From positions 13,624,506 to 13,688,505 of the forward strand of contig NC_092122.1 of NCBI RefSeq assembly GCF_045679555.1: a DNA stretch of 64,000 nucleotides, read 5' to 3'. Positions 1 through 25,801 of the stretch are shown piece by piece. The notes under the pieces were generated by a model. It was not told the origin of the DNA. It saw only the letters and a program-made list of their open reading frames with translations, and made no database searches. Positions within the stretch are counted from its first letter, which is position 1. The number at the start of each line of letters is the position of its first letter. Source of the DNA: Salvelinus alpinus (Eukaryota; Chordata; Actinopteri; Salmoniformes; Salmonidae). The position numbers and the translations under genes were made by a program.

Positions 1-758
1 CCATGACAATTACGATTATTTGTTCGGATGACATGTTTAGTGGTTGGGTTAGCTTGATAATGTTGTCAAGTGATCTGTTTTGTTGACTGTCCTCTTCCGG
101 CCTCGATCTGTTAATGACTGCCTGTCAGTTTACATTTCTCAGGCGCAGGGGTGGTCTGCAACTCTATTCGCACCGCAGTCACCAGGCCTATATATGGTCA
201 TGTTCAGCCCATACGTCTGGATGATGCCTGGATCATTTCAACTCAGTTATGAGTGTGCTAGCTAGCTAGCAAGAGGCTAAGAGTGACTTGGAAATCTAGC
301 TAGCCTCTTTATCTTTCAAAAACAGCGGGTATTATCTCGACGTACATCCAAAGAAGATGTTTTGCTGGACCATGTGGTAATTTTTAAGATTTATATACTG
401 GATAACACACTTTCTTTGCATTGTCGAGATAATCTGCAGAAAGCTGCAGTTGGTTTTTGAGGAGAAATTGGCCAGCATATTTCCTGTTTTGATCCTGTGG
501 GTTGCGTCACTTGCTTGCTCAACCGGAAACCACTGCTTTCTTCTTCGTGTAAAGACAATGCCATGCAGATGGTACAAGATGTGTTGCTGCCACCAGCTGG
601 CTTGGGGTATACTCTACCTGCACTCGACAGGTGCAAGCCTCCCGTAGTGTATGTTCCAATATTTTGCTTCACCAACTTTTCAGGGAACCAGGTACATTAA
701 AACCAACAGTTTCCAACTATCAACAACATAAACTTGCAATGAAGTAAGACAGTGTATA
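1..758. other. Gene-free upstream stretch
   Basis: No exon with plausible splice sites or recognisable protein similarity is seen on either strand. Short reading frames here overlap each other in several frames and match nothing I recognise. A run of CTAG/AGCT-rich sequence near 255-305 forms a small imperfect palindrome. Confidence 0.5.
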
Positions 759-957
759 GGGCGGCAGGTAGCTAGTGGTTAGAGCGTTGGACTAGTAACC
801 GGAAGGTTGCAAGATCGAATCCCCGAGCTGACAAGTACAAAATCTGTTGTTCTGCCCCTAAACAAGGCAGTTAACCCACTGTTCCTAAGCCGTCATTGTA
901 AATTCGAATTTGTTCTTAACTGACTTGCCTAGTTAAATAAAGATTAAATAAATAAAA
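759..957 (+). repeat. HpaI-type tRNA-derived SINE
   Basis: The element starts GGGCGGCAGGTAGC, has an A-box-like TAGCTAGTGG and a B-box-like region GATCGAATCC, and ends with a tail of the form CTTGCCTAGTTAAATAAA followed by an AT-rich run. This is the layout of the salmonid HpaI SINE family. Its 3' tail resembles that of the LINE copies at 3711-4592 and 47505-48820, as expected for SINEs that borrow LINE machinery. A reverse-strand relative lies at 13991-14190. Confidence 0.85.
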
Positions 958-2678
<1,721 letters not shown>

Positions 2679-3272
2679 CAATTAGACCGAGGGAAAGTTG
2701 GTTTTATATTCACATATTCAGACTTTCATCAGACATTCAACAGATAATCAACAGACAATCAACAGACATTAGTCAAAATCCATTTAAAATTGTAAAAATC
2801 AATAACTAATTCATTGATTGTCACAGAAACATAAAAATATATATGGTTTATTCTATAAATGCCTAGCATACTTTTACAATATTTGTTTTGAATAAAAATT
2901 CCAGTTTTGATTTGATGGAAATAGATAAAATCTTTCAAATGCAATTTAATGCGGTATAAATCAATAACTAATTCACCGTTTGTCACAGACACATCAAACT
3001 TGATATGATTAATTCTATAAATGTCTAGCATACTTTTACAACCTTTGTTTTGAGTAAAAATTCCAGTTTTGACTTGTTGGAAATACATAAAATCTATCAA
3101 ATGCCATTTAAAACTGTATTAATCAATAACTAATTCACTGTTTGTCACAGAAACATCAAACTAGATATGATTTATTCTATAAATATCTAGCATACTTTTA
3201 CAACTTTTGTTTTGAGTAAAAATTCCAGTTTTGATTTTATAGAGGGCATGTAGCCTGTCTAGAGGGCGTGTG

Positions 3273-3639
3273 TGTCACGCCCTGACCATAGAGAGCCATT
3301 GATTCTCTATGGTGAAGTGGGTCAGGGCGTGACTGGGGGTGATCTAGTTTATTTATTTCTATGTGGTGTTCTAGTTTATTTTCTATGTTGGTGATTTGTA
3401 TGATTCCCAATTAGAGGCGGCTGGTAATCGTTGTCTCTAATTGGGGATCATATTTAAGTAGCTGTTTTTCCCACCTGTGTTTGTGGGATATTATTTTGTG
3501 TTTTGTGTTGGTGCTTGTGCACCACTTAGTCACGTTTTGTTGTTTCTTTATTTGTTTTGTTCTAAGTTTTCACTTTAATAAATAATGTGGAACTCAACAT
3601 CCGCTGAGCCTTGGTCCATTGCTATACACGACTGTGACA
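3273..3639 (+). mobile_element. Solo LTR nested in the foldback element
   Basis: The 367-bp unit begins TGTCACGCCC, ends ACTGTGACA, contains AATAAA near its 3' end, and is flanked on both sides by the 5-bp direct repeat GTGTG (3268-3272 and 3640-3644). These are the marks of a long terminal repeat left by LTR-LTR recombination. No internal retroelement genes are present. The family is not assigned; a 5-bp duplication suits many LTR families. The orientation is inferred from the poly(A) signal. Confidence 0.85.
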
Positions 3640-3710
3640 GTGTGGTAAAAGTTCTAACGAGTCTGTTATACCCTATTAGAAGGTGCCTGGCATAAAATTC
3701 TGCATCTTCA

Positions 3711-4592
3711 GTCATATTAAATTAGCATCCTTCACTCATGCTGCCAAACATACCCTCGTAAAACTGATTATCCTACCGATCCTTGACTTTGGGAATGTCA
3801 TTTACAAAATAGCCTCCAACACTCTACTCAACAAATTGGATGCAGTGCCATCCGTTTTGTCACCAAAGCCCCATATACTACCCACCACTGGTTGGCTGGC
3901 CCTCGCTTCATATTCGTCTCCAAACCCACTGGCTCCAGGTCATCTATAAGTCTTTGCTAGGTAAAGCCCCGCCTTATCTCAGCTCACTGGTCACCATAGC
4001 AACACCCACCCATAGCATGCGCTCCAGCAAGTATATTTCACTGGTCACCCCCAAAGCCAATTCCTCTTTTGGCCGCCTTTCCTTCCAGTTCTCTGCTGCC
4101 AATGACTGGAACAAATTGCAAAAATCACTGAAGCTGGAGACTCATATCTCCCTCACTAACTTTAAGCACCAGCTGTCAGAGCAGCTCACAGATCACTGCA
4201 CCTGTACATAGTCCATCTGTAAATAGCTAATCCAACTACCTCTTTCCCAAACTGTCTTATTTTTTTTTGCTCCTTTGCACCCCAGTATCTCTACTTGCAC
4301 ATTCATCTTCTGCACATCTATCACTCCAGTCTCTATCACTCCAGTGTTTAATTGCTAAATTGTAATTATTTTGCCACTATGACCTATTTATTGCCTTACC
4401 TCCTTTATCTTACCTAATTTGCACACACTGTATATAGACTTTTTTCTATTGTGTTATTGACTGTTTGTTTTGTTTATTCCTTGTGTAACTCTGTGTTGTT
4501 GTTTGTGTCACACTGCTTTGCTTTATCTTGGCCAGGTCGCAGAACTTGTTCTCAACTAGCCTACCTTGTTAAATAAAGGTGAAATATATTAT
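3711..4592 (+). mobile_element. 5'-truncated L2/RSg-1-type LINE fragment
   Basis: Translation in shifting frames gives the C-terminal end of a non-LTR reverse transcriptase (landmarks HTLVKL, ILPILDFG, PPYLSSLVTIA, SFQFSAANDWN, KHQLSEQL). It is followed by a 3' region ending GCCTACCTTGTTAAATAAAGGTG-like. It closely parallels the better copy at 47505-48820. Frameshifts and the missing N-terminus make it a dead copy. Confidence 0.85.
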
Positions 4593-5940
4593 TTTTTTTT
4601 TAAACAAAGGTTGTAAAAGTATGCTAGACATATATAGAATAAATCATACCGAGTTAGATTTTTCTGTCATAATCAGTGAAAACGTTATTGATATATATTG
4701 GTTTAAATGGCATTTTATAGATGTTATATATTTCTATCAAATCAGAACTGGAATGTTTACTCAAAATTAAAGGTTGTAAAAGTATGCTAGACATTTATAG
4801 AATAAATCATACCTAGCTTGATGTCTCTGTGACAAACGTGATTTAGTTAATGATTTATACCGCATTCAATTACATTTTATAGATGTTATGTATCTATCAA
4901 ATCAGAACTGGAAATGTTTACTCAAAATAAAAGGTTGTAAAAGTATGCTAGACATTTATAGAATAAATCATACCTAGCTTGATGATTCTGTGACAAACGG
5001 AGAACTAGTTATTGATTTATACCACTTTAAATAGCATTTTATAGATTTGATGTATGTCTATGAAATTAAAATCGGAATTTGTATTCAAAACAAAGGTTGT
5101 AAAAGTATGCTAGACATTTATAGAATAAATCATACCCAGGTTGAGGTTTCTGTGACAAACGTGAATTAGTTATTGATTTATACCACTTTAAATTGCATTT
5201 TATAGATTAGATTTTTTTTCTATCAAATCAAAACTGTAATTCTTCCTAAAAAAAAGATTGGAAAAGTATACTAGACATTTATAGAATAAATCATACCTAG
5301 TTCGATTTTTCTGTCATAAATCAGTGAAAACGTTATTGATTTGTACCGCTTTAAAAGGCATTTTATAGATGTTATGTATTTCTATCAAATCAGAACTGGA
5401 ATGTTTACTCAAAGCAAAGGTTGTAAAAGTATACTAGACATTTATAGAATAAATCATACCTAGTCTGAAGATTCTGTCATAATCAGTGAAAACGTTATGG
5501 ATTTATATATTGGTTTAAAAGGCATTTTATAGATGTTATGTATCTATCAAATCAGAACTGGAATGTTTACTCAAAGCAAAGGTTGTAAAATTATACTAGA
5601 CATTTATAGAATAAATCATACCTAGTTTGATGATTTTGTGGCAAACGGTGAATTAGTTATTGATTTATACCGCTTTAAATTGCATGTTGTAGATTTGATG
5701 TATTTCTATAAAATCAAAACTGAAATATGTATTCAAAACAAAGGTTGTAAAAGCATGCTGGACATTTATAGAATAAATCACATCTAGTTGGATGATTATT
5801 TGACAAACGGTTAATTAGTTATTGATTTTTAAATTTGTAAATGGATTTTGGTGAATGTCTGTTGATTGTCTGATGAATGGCTGTTGAATGTCCGAATGTG
5901 TGAATATAAAACCAACTTCACCTCGGTATCAATTAGCTGT

Positions 5941-6152
5941 CTTTTAAGATAACGCAAAGCCCGTGCTTTAGCAGAGTGACGTCGGCCGCGTGCCTCTGAC
6001 AGGATGGATCTTGAGCGCAGCGTAGCGGAGTGGGTGGAGAGAACCGCGCGCATGCATAACGACGGGGCACCATAACCAAAATCACGCACTGTCATTCATG
6101 CGTTTGGTCTTCAACCGAAGCCTTTGACGGACTGTCTTAAAACAAAACGAGG
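5941..6152 (+). promoter_or_regulatory. elapor2: Putative elapor2 promoter / 5' UTR
   Basis: This is a locally CpG-rich interval just before the elapor2 start codon, unlike the AT-rich transposon before it. It contains TGACGTCG at 5977-5984, seven of eight bases of a cAMP-response element. The transcription start is not determinable from sequence. The promoter role is inferred from position and composition. Confidence 0.4.
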
Positions 6153-19361
<13,209 letters not shown>

Positions 19362-22300
19362 CGATGAGCAAGAAAGAAGGAAGAGAGGAAAGAAGAGAGA
19401 AAGGAAGGAAGAAGAGAGGAAGGAAAAAGGGAGCGAGAGAAAGGGAAAGAGAAAGAAGGAAGAAAGAAGAGAGGAAGGAAGAAAGAAGAGAGGAAGGGAG
19501 AAAGGGAGAGAGAAAGAAGAGAGAATTGGTAGGGTTGGCACTGTGTTCCACTCCTCTTCATGTCTCCTGGGCTCTGCTTATTCCTGAGGACTCCATCGTG
19601 GCTCCAGTCACTCCAGTTTTCTCTGCAAAGGTACTTACATTTACATTTAAGTCATTTAGCAGACGCTCTTATCCAGAGCGACTTACAAATTGGTGCATTC
19701 ACCTTATGATATCCAGTGGAACAACCACTTTACAATAGTGCATCTAACTCTTTTAAGGGGGGGGTGGGGGGGGGGGGGGTTAGAAGGATTACTTTCTCCT
19801 ATCCTAGGTATTCCTTAAAGAGGTGGGGTTTCAGGTGTCTCCGGAAGGTGGTGATTGACTCCGCTGACCTGGCGTCGTGAGGGAGTTTGTTCCACCATTG
19901 GGGTGCCAGAGCAGCGAACAGTTTTGACTGGGCTGAGCGGGAACTGTACTTCCTCAGAGGTAGGGAGGCGAGCAGGCCAGAGGTGGATGAACGCAGTGCC
20001 CTTGTTTGGGTGTAGGGCCTGATCAGAGCCTGAAGGTACGGAGGTGCATACTTGTTCCCATGATTCTGACTGAAACTGGAAAGTGGTTTGGCTCCCCACC
20101 CTAGACCCCACCACACAGGGAAACACAACCCTGCTTATTGCTATGGATATTATAGGGCTGCAAATGAAAGGAACTGTCACTGTTTTTGTATTTTTTGTAT
20201 TGTCATTTGGAGTTTATCTGTACAGTCATGTCTAAAGTATTTATAATTATTAATGTTGGTATGATTCATCTTTATTAAATGCTCACTTGGCTTTGGGCCC
20301 GTGTTTGTATTTGTGTGCAGTTCTGTTAGGCTACACATTATTATTAGTTTATGTACCATGAAAGAAAAATGCCAACACACAGTCACACACACAAATAAAT
20401 CCATTATCTCCCAGGACGTCCCATTCTCTCGTTGCAGTTTCATTCGGTAACATAATTCCTCCCCACCACAGTCACGCCTCCAGACCAGTTTCCGCCCTTC
20501 TGAGAGAAAATACTCCGCCTGCGATTCATCGACGACAGCAGGAAAGTTTAAATATAGCCTACAAAAATAATACAAAAGGATTTGTTAACTTCTGCATTAT
20601 CGCGGATTCTACGCTGGAAACCCGGACAGAGTCAGTAGTCAGGAGATGGCTGAAATGAGGATGAGCTGAACTCGAGCTGGTACATTTACGGTACGGAATC
20701 ATCGCTTTGGTCTGGATACTTCGGCCATGCTGTTTAGGACAAGTCTAAAATCATCCCAGCAGTCTGGGTATCAATCCAGTCTGTGTAATGTTCTAAAAAC
20801 TTTGATGAGAATATATGCTTGTAAATTGTTAGATTTACGCACGACCAAAGTTATATGTTTACAACGTTAACGAATTAAATCAGACGTGTGGCCAAAACCA
20901 TTGGACCTGGCTGCTAAACAATGTTGACATTTTCTTTTAACAGAAGTTACATAACACTATCAGATTCAAACACTAACATAACACATTCTAGAGCGAGCAA
21001 CAATGCTTCTTTCTCGATCCTCACCAAATGTCACTTCCTGTGGTGGCGATGTAGAAAAAAGATGAAAGGGGAGTGCAATCTGTGATGTATTATTCTGTAT
21101 TTGGACTAAAAGTGATGGTAGATTTCTGTGTGTGTGTGTGTGTGTGTCAGAGCCCACTACACTGCTATTGGCTCGGTAAATCATTTCCAGAAGAACATAA
21201 CTAAGTTACTACTACATAGAACAACAGTAGGCCTACATGAAATAGTTGTGTGTGCTTTGTTTTACAGGTCCCTCCGCTGAAGGCTCGACGGCATCATCTA
21301 ATTCCTTATCTAAGTGGTAAAAGTATTACGAGAACAGTTTACATGTTCAAATAGTATCAATTGTCATGACTCAACACAACCCCAAGAGGGCAGCCTTTCC
21401 CATGAAATAAGTGACCAAATCAAAACATTGTTCGGTATGTTCTTTAGTTTTTCAAATGCATTTTCTGTTATTTCTGCGGGGCTATCTGGAGGTTTTGGAA
21501 TTGTGCTCGTATACACGACATTCCCAAATACTTCTATATCAGGAGTGAACTGGATAGCCTACATAATTATGAAAACGTTGCTTTAGTCCATAGGACTCCA
21601 GTCACGGTCATTCTTGAGCAAACTGCCTGCCCTCGTGTGGTTCCGTTGAGGAATATTTTCACAGGTACATGTCAAACAGGTGGATAGGAGCTAATCATCT
21701 TTGTGTCAAATGTATACTCACCTGGGAAAATGTAGGCCTTAGTCTGTTGTAATCCCACAAGAGATCAACTATTTAAAAAAAATTACAGGGACGAGAGAAA
21801 AAAAACTTATTTTAAATAGATGGGTTAGCTGGAAATGTCACGAGAACAATGTGCATGCTTCTATGGGGGCAGAAGTCAGCGTGTTGTGATTCTGGATGAC
21901 CAGATTGCTAGCAAGAATGAGAAGCGTAATGTGGGGAATCGTAAGTGGCTCGTTTTCTTGATACCATGTCTTGTTTTGACAGATTTCATGTCAATGCTAT
22001 GGCCCAAATTCGCAAGCTAACCAACAACTTTAACGATGTATTTGAGAGACAAGTACACATTTATTTCTGTTTTTAATAAACATCGAATTCGAAATACAGT
22101 TGACATGTCAGCAATTTAAAGCCAACCCCGTGTGTTTTGCCCTATAGTTGTGCAAGCGTTGATTTTGTTGCTGAACAACCAACCCTTCTATACCAGCGAG
22201 TTTTCATTAGTTTACTTTGCTAACGCTGCACTGGTGGTTTCTTGAGGAATTACAACAGTTTCGCAAGTGAGGTGAGTGCAGTATTACTATTTACTAGTGC

Positions 22301-22491
22301 CTATGGAAATACACTCCGTTGTGACGACTAAAAGGAAACAAGTTCGAGCAGTGTTTGAGGTAATCGAGATATTCAATCACATTTGAATTGTAGTCGATTG
22401 CTGATCATTTGCAAGGGAGAAACGTACAAATTCTTCACAAAAGTTTTACATAAACACTGCCGTTTTATTTGCAGATCGTCACAGCTTCACC
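19362..22491. other. elapor2 3' side and tetraspanin 5' side
   Basis: Just after the elapor2 stop comes a purine-rich GAAGGAA tract (about 19370-19525), then a reverse-strand LINE tail (19634-20130), an ATTAAA at 20274-20279 that could serve as poly(A) signal, and a CpG-containing stretch near 20560-20700. That stretch is a plausible non-coding first exon or promoter of the tetraspanin, but no junction can be proved. The short open frames at 21314-22020 match nothing I recognise. Confidence 0.4.
19634..20130 (-). mobile_element. LINE 3' fragment, reverse orientation
   Basis: The minus strand encodes the extreme C-terminus of a LINE reverse transcriptase (SSTSGLLASLPLRKYSSRSA, FAALAPQWWNKLP, FRRHLKPHLFKEYL). 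It is followed by a tail with GTCGCTCTGGATAAGAGCGT and CTGCTAAATG. The same tail ends the SINE at 30906-31340. A G-run at 19757-19779 interrupts it. Confidence 0.8.
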
Positions 22492-23913
22492 ATGGCTCGC
22501 GGCTGCCTCTGCTGTGTCAAATACATGCTGTTCCTCTTCAACCTGCTCTTTTGGGTGGGTGAACAAACTCACTATACACATCATGATTTTCAAACTAATT
22601 GATATTCTGATTCTGCATAATATTTTATTATTAAATCATAGTATACTAAAGGTATAATAATGATTAGAGTAATGACAATAATCATGTATTTATATTTTAT
22701 TCTGTCTCTTTCAGTTGGGGGGCTGTGGTTTGTTGGGTGTGGGGGTGTGGTTGTCTGTGTCTCAGGGCAGTTTTGCCACCCTATCACCATCCTTTCCCTC
22801 CATCTCTGCTGCCAACCTCATCATCACCCTGGGTGCTGTCATCATGGTTACAGGCTTCCTGGGTTGCCTGGGTGCCATCAAGGAGAACAAGTGTCTGCTG
22901 CTGAGTGTGAGTGAACTACACGACCACGATGCACCACACTACATTGCTTGGCACATTGGCAACCTCACCTGCCTCTCTCTCTTCTCTCACTTGTTCCCTG
23001 TAGTTTTTCATCACGTTGTTGGTTATTCTGTTGGCGGAGCTGATCCTTCTCATCCTGTTCTTCGTATACACAGACAATGTAAGACTCCCATAGAAGCGTC
23101 CTGTCAATTCAACCCCAGGTTATCCTTCCTCCTATGGTTCCTGTACCCATAGTGCCTCTGCCTACATTTCTCATGATCCACTGTGTGTGCAGGTGAGTGA
23201 GAACGCCAGACAGGACCTGAAAGAGGGACTTGCTCTGTACAGCACCAACAACAACGCTGGCCTCCGCAACGCCTGGAACACCATACAGACAGAGGTACGG
23301 TACCTAACTACTAATGATCTACCATACAACGCCACACTAATAGCATAGCATTCCACAAGGGAGAGGTGCAATATATAACCCTGTCTCCTCTGTCTCCCTG
23401 TCAGTGGCATTGTTGTGGGGTGAATGGGTACACAGACTGGCACACTGCCCTGCAGGAGAAGGTGGTTCCTGACCACTGCTGCCAGGATATCTACCAGGAC
23501 TGTGGGCGCAATGCCACCAACCAGTTCTGGACACGGGTCAGTTTGTGTTTATTTAAAAATGTCTGATCTTCTCCCTACCATCAAGGAGTGTGTGTGTGTA
23601 TTCATGTGTATCTGCATGTGTAGGAGTGTCTTTTTTCACTTCTCAAGATTGTATGTTTCTCTTGTCAGGGTTGCTATGAGAAGGTGGAGGAGTGGCTGGA
23701 TGACAATAAACACCTGCTGGGAACCATCGCCATGTGTGTTCTGGTCATACAGGTAAGGTGTGTGTGTGTGTGTGTGTGTACATACAGATGTACATGTAAT
23801 GATGTTGTTGCAGTGTGATTGATGTGACTTTCTGTCTGCAGCTCCTGGGTATGGCCTTCTCCATGACTTTGTACCAGCAGATCCACCGATCCGGGAAGAA
23901 GTACGAAGCTTAG
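22492..23913 (+). CDS. tspan9: Tetraspanin, TSPAN9-like, complete, 7 coding exons
   Basis: Coding exons: 22492-22554, 22715-22906, 23004-23078, 23193-23294, 23405-23536, 23669-23752, 23842-23913; every junction is phase 0. The 239-residue product equals the TSPAN9 length. It has four membrane spans (about 12-34, 55-77, 86-106, 205-229) and the conserved GFLGCLGAIKENKCLLLS segment. The large extracellular loop carries the CCG motif (C147, C148), CC at 169-170, C177 and C190, plus an N-glycosylation sequon at N180. The tail ends HRSGKKYEA. Tetraspanins organise membrane microdomains with integrins and other partners. TSPAN4 is the nearest alternative, but NENA-like SENARQDLKEGL, ATNQFWTRGCYEKV and the C-terminus read closer to TSPAN9. 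The start is supported by the family-typical MARGCLCC. The 5' UTR splices in upstream (acceptor ending at 22474). Confidence 0.92.
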
Positions 23914-25045
23914 AACACACACAGAGTTTGAGACCCATTACTTTTATACAAAATTATACTCTAAAAAGACACAAACCTGCGCACACACACATGCCACAAA
24001 ACGACTTTTAATGTAGTGTTTATATTTACACACCCTTGTATCATTTTCTGCACAAAGGCAATTTTAATGTTTTTTGAGGATCATCTTAATGTTCTTGGCC
24101 GGGATTCAATCCGACTGCGGGTTGTCAACAATTAATGTGATCTCATGCATGGTAAATGGGTCATTCCACAAATAAAGTGCCAAAAATCAGCATTTTGACA
24201 TTGTCCCGCGTTATGTTTTTCCAACTTCAGCCCAAAATTCCTCCATGTTTTAACCATCATTGAAGTTATACTCTTAAAAAGTTGAACTAGTTATGTTGTT
24301 GCTTTGACAGTAATTTCTGAAGATGTATTTATTTCATGCGATTAATTTATGTCTGTCCCTCATTTTAAGGCCAACCCTGTTACGTGAACATAACTTTTTT
24401 TAAATATATATATATGGTGAATCTATTCCTTTTTAAGAAGTTTTTTCTAACAAACAGTCAACTCAGTGTAAAGGAGGTGAACTGGTTCTACTCTTTTTGG
24501 CAATTTTCTGGTGCTTTGTGCTTAAACTGAGCGTGTCAATTATAACGTCATCCCTTTTACCCATAGATTGGAATTGTTAAAACATTTCTAGCCAATAGTT
24601 TTGTGAAGCTTGCATTCAAGTGTCCATTCTCCCTGTCACAAGGGGATTTTTATTTAACCGCTTAATGTGACACCGCTTATGTTAAATTAATAGTTTGTTT
24701 TGACCAATTTACACTGCCCATAATGTTAGCATTTTGTGGAAGGACCCAAATGCTGCATATAGCTCAATCGGAAATTCCCTTTAAGCTGAATTGTCGACAA
24801 CCCCGGCCCTAGTTCAGTTATGGTGGGACTAAGTGTGGGTGAGGAAGGGGGGTTGGATTGTGTGGGTGTAGGGACACCCCTCAGTCATCCAGAATAGAAT
24901 GAATGGCTTGAACACAAAAAGAGTAGAGGGAAAGAGGTTTGGTTTCATGCCTTAGAAATCCTTAAACTGATTAGTTATATTGTACGGATGCATTATTGTA
25001 AAACCAGTTACTGGGATGTGTTCAATAAAAGTTACGCTTATTCTG
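23914..25045 (+). other. tspan9: Probable tspan9 3' UTR
   Basis: The region from the stop to just past the AATAAA at 25024-25029 (in TTCAATAAAAGTTACG) is a plausible 1.1 kb 3' UTR. It seems to contain an old element: GCGGGTTGTCAACAATT near 24117 is the approximate reverse complement of sequence near 24790, suggesting a degenerate inverted-repeat transposon at roughly 24105-24815. Confidence 0.5.
25024..25029 (+). terminator. tspan9: Poly(A) signal, tspan9
   Basis: Canonical AATAAA about 1.1 kb after the tetraspanin stop, followed by a T/G-rich stretch. Assignment is inferred from position. Confidence 0.6.
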
Positions 25046-25102
25046 TCAAAGTGCTGGCCATCTTTCCTTCAGTTCAAATTGCAATTCTGTTTACTAAAGC
25101 AT

Positions 25103-25800
25103 CATCTAGTACTGTTACAGGAGTGAACTATCATCTAGTACTGTTACAGGAGTGAACTATCATCTAGTACTGTTACAGGAGTGAACTATCATCTAGTACT
25201 GTTACAGGAGTGAACTATCATCTAGTACTGTTACAGGAGTGAACTATCATCATCTAGTACTGTTACAGGAGTGAACTATCATCTAGTACTGTTACAGGAG
25301 TGAACTATCATCTAGTACTGTTACAGGAGTGAACCATCATCATCTAGTACTGTTACAGGAGTGAACCATCATCATCTAGTACTGTTACAGGAGTGAACTA
25401 TCATCATCTAGAAACTGTTACAAGAGTGAACTATCATCACCTAGAAACTGTTACAGGAGTGAACTATCAGCATCTAGAAACTGTTACAGGAGTGAACTAT
25501 CATCATCATCTAGTACTGTTACAGGAGTGAACTATCATCATCTAGAAACTGTTACAGGAGTGAACTATCATCATCATCTAGAAACTGTTACAGGAGTGAA
25601 CTATCATCATCATCTAGAAACTGTTACAAGAGTGAACTATCATCATCGAGTACTGTTACAGGAGTGAACTATCATCATCATCTAGTACTGTTACAGGAGT
25701 GAACTATCATCATCTAGTACTGTTACAGGAGTGAACTATCATCATCATCTAGAAACTGTTACAGGAGTGAACTATCATCATCTAGTACTGTTACAGGAGT
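25103..25800. repeat. 29/32/35-bp minisatellite
   Basis: About 22 copies of a unit with CTAGTACTGTTACAGGAGTG and AACTAT, separated by one to three CAT triplets, giving lengths of 29, 32 or 35 bp. A second variant has CTAGAAACTGTTACA. It starts about 75 bp after the tspan9 poly(A) signal. Confidence 0.95.
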
Positions 25801-25801
25801 G

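Larger units (their letters stand above)
2679..5935. mobile_element. Foldback DNA transposon with inverted 162-bp repeat arrays
   Basis: The two ends are inverted copies: the left end reads CAATTAGACCGAGGG then AAGTTGGTTTTATATTCA, and the right end is its imperfect reverse complement. Inside each end lies a tandem array of a roughly 162-bp unit (landmark TTGTAAAAGTATGCTAGACA). About three units lie in the left arm in reverse orientation, and eight in the right arm, with starts near 4611, 4774, 4935, 5097, 5258, 5421, 5583 and 5745. A possible 5-bp target duplication GCTGT flanks it (2674-2678 and 5936-5940). No transposase is visible. The interior was later invaded by a solo LTR (3273-3639) and a LINE fragment (3711-4592). 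Confidence 0.75.

Noticed and set aside
21835-22020. 61-codon open frame before the tetraspanin
   Set aside because: No similarity recognised, no splice continuity with the tetraspanin exons, and length compatible with chance.
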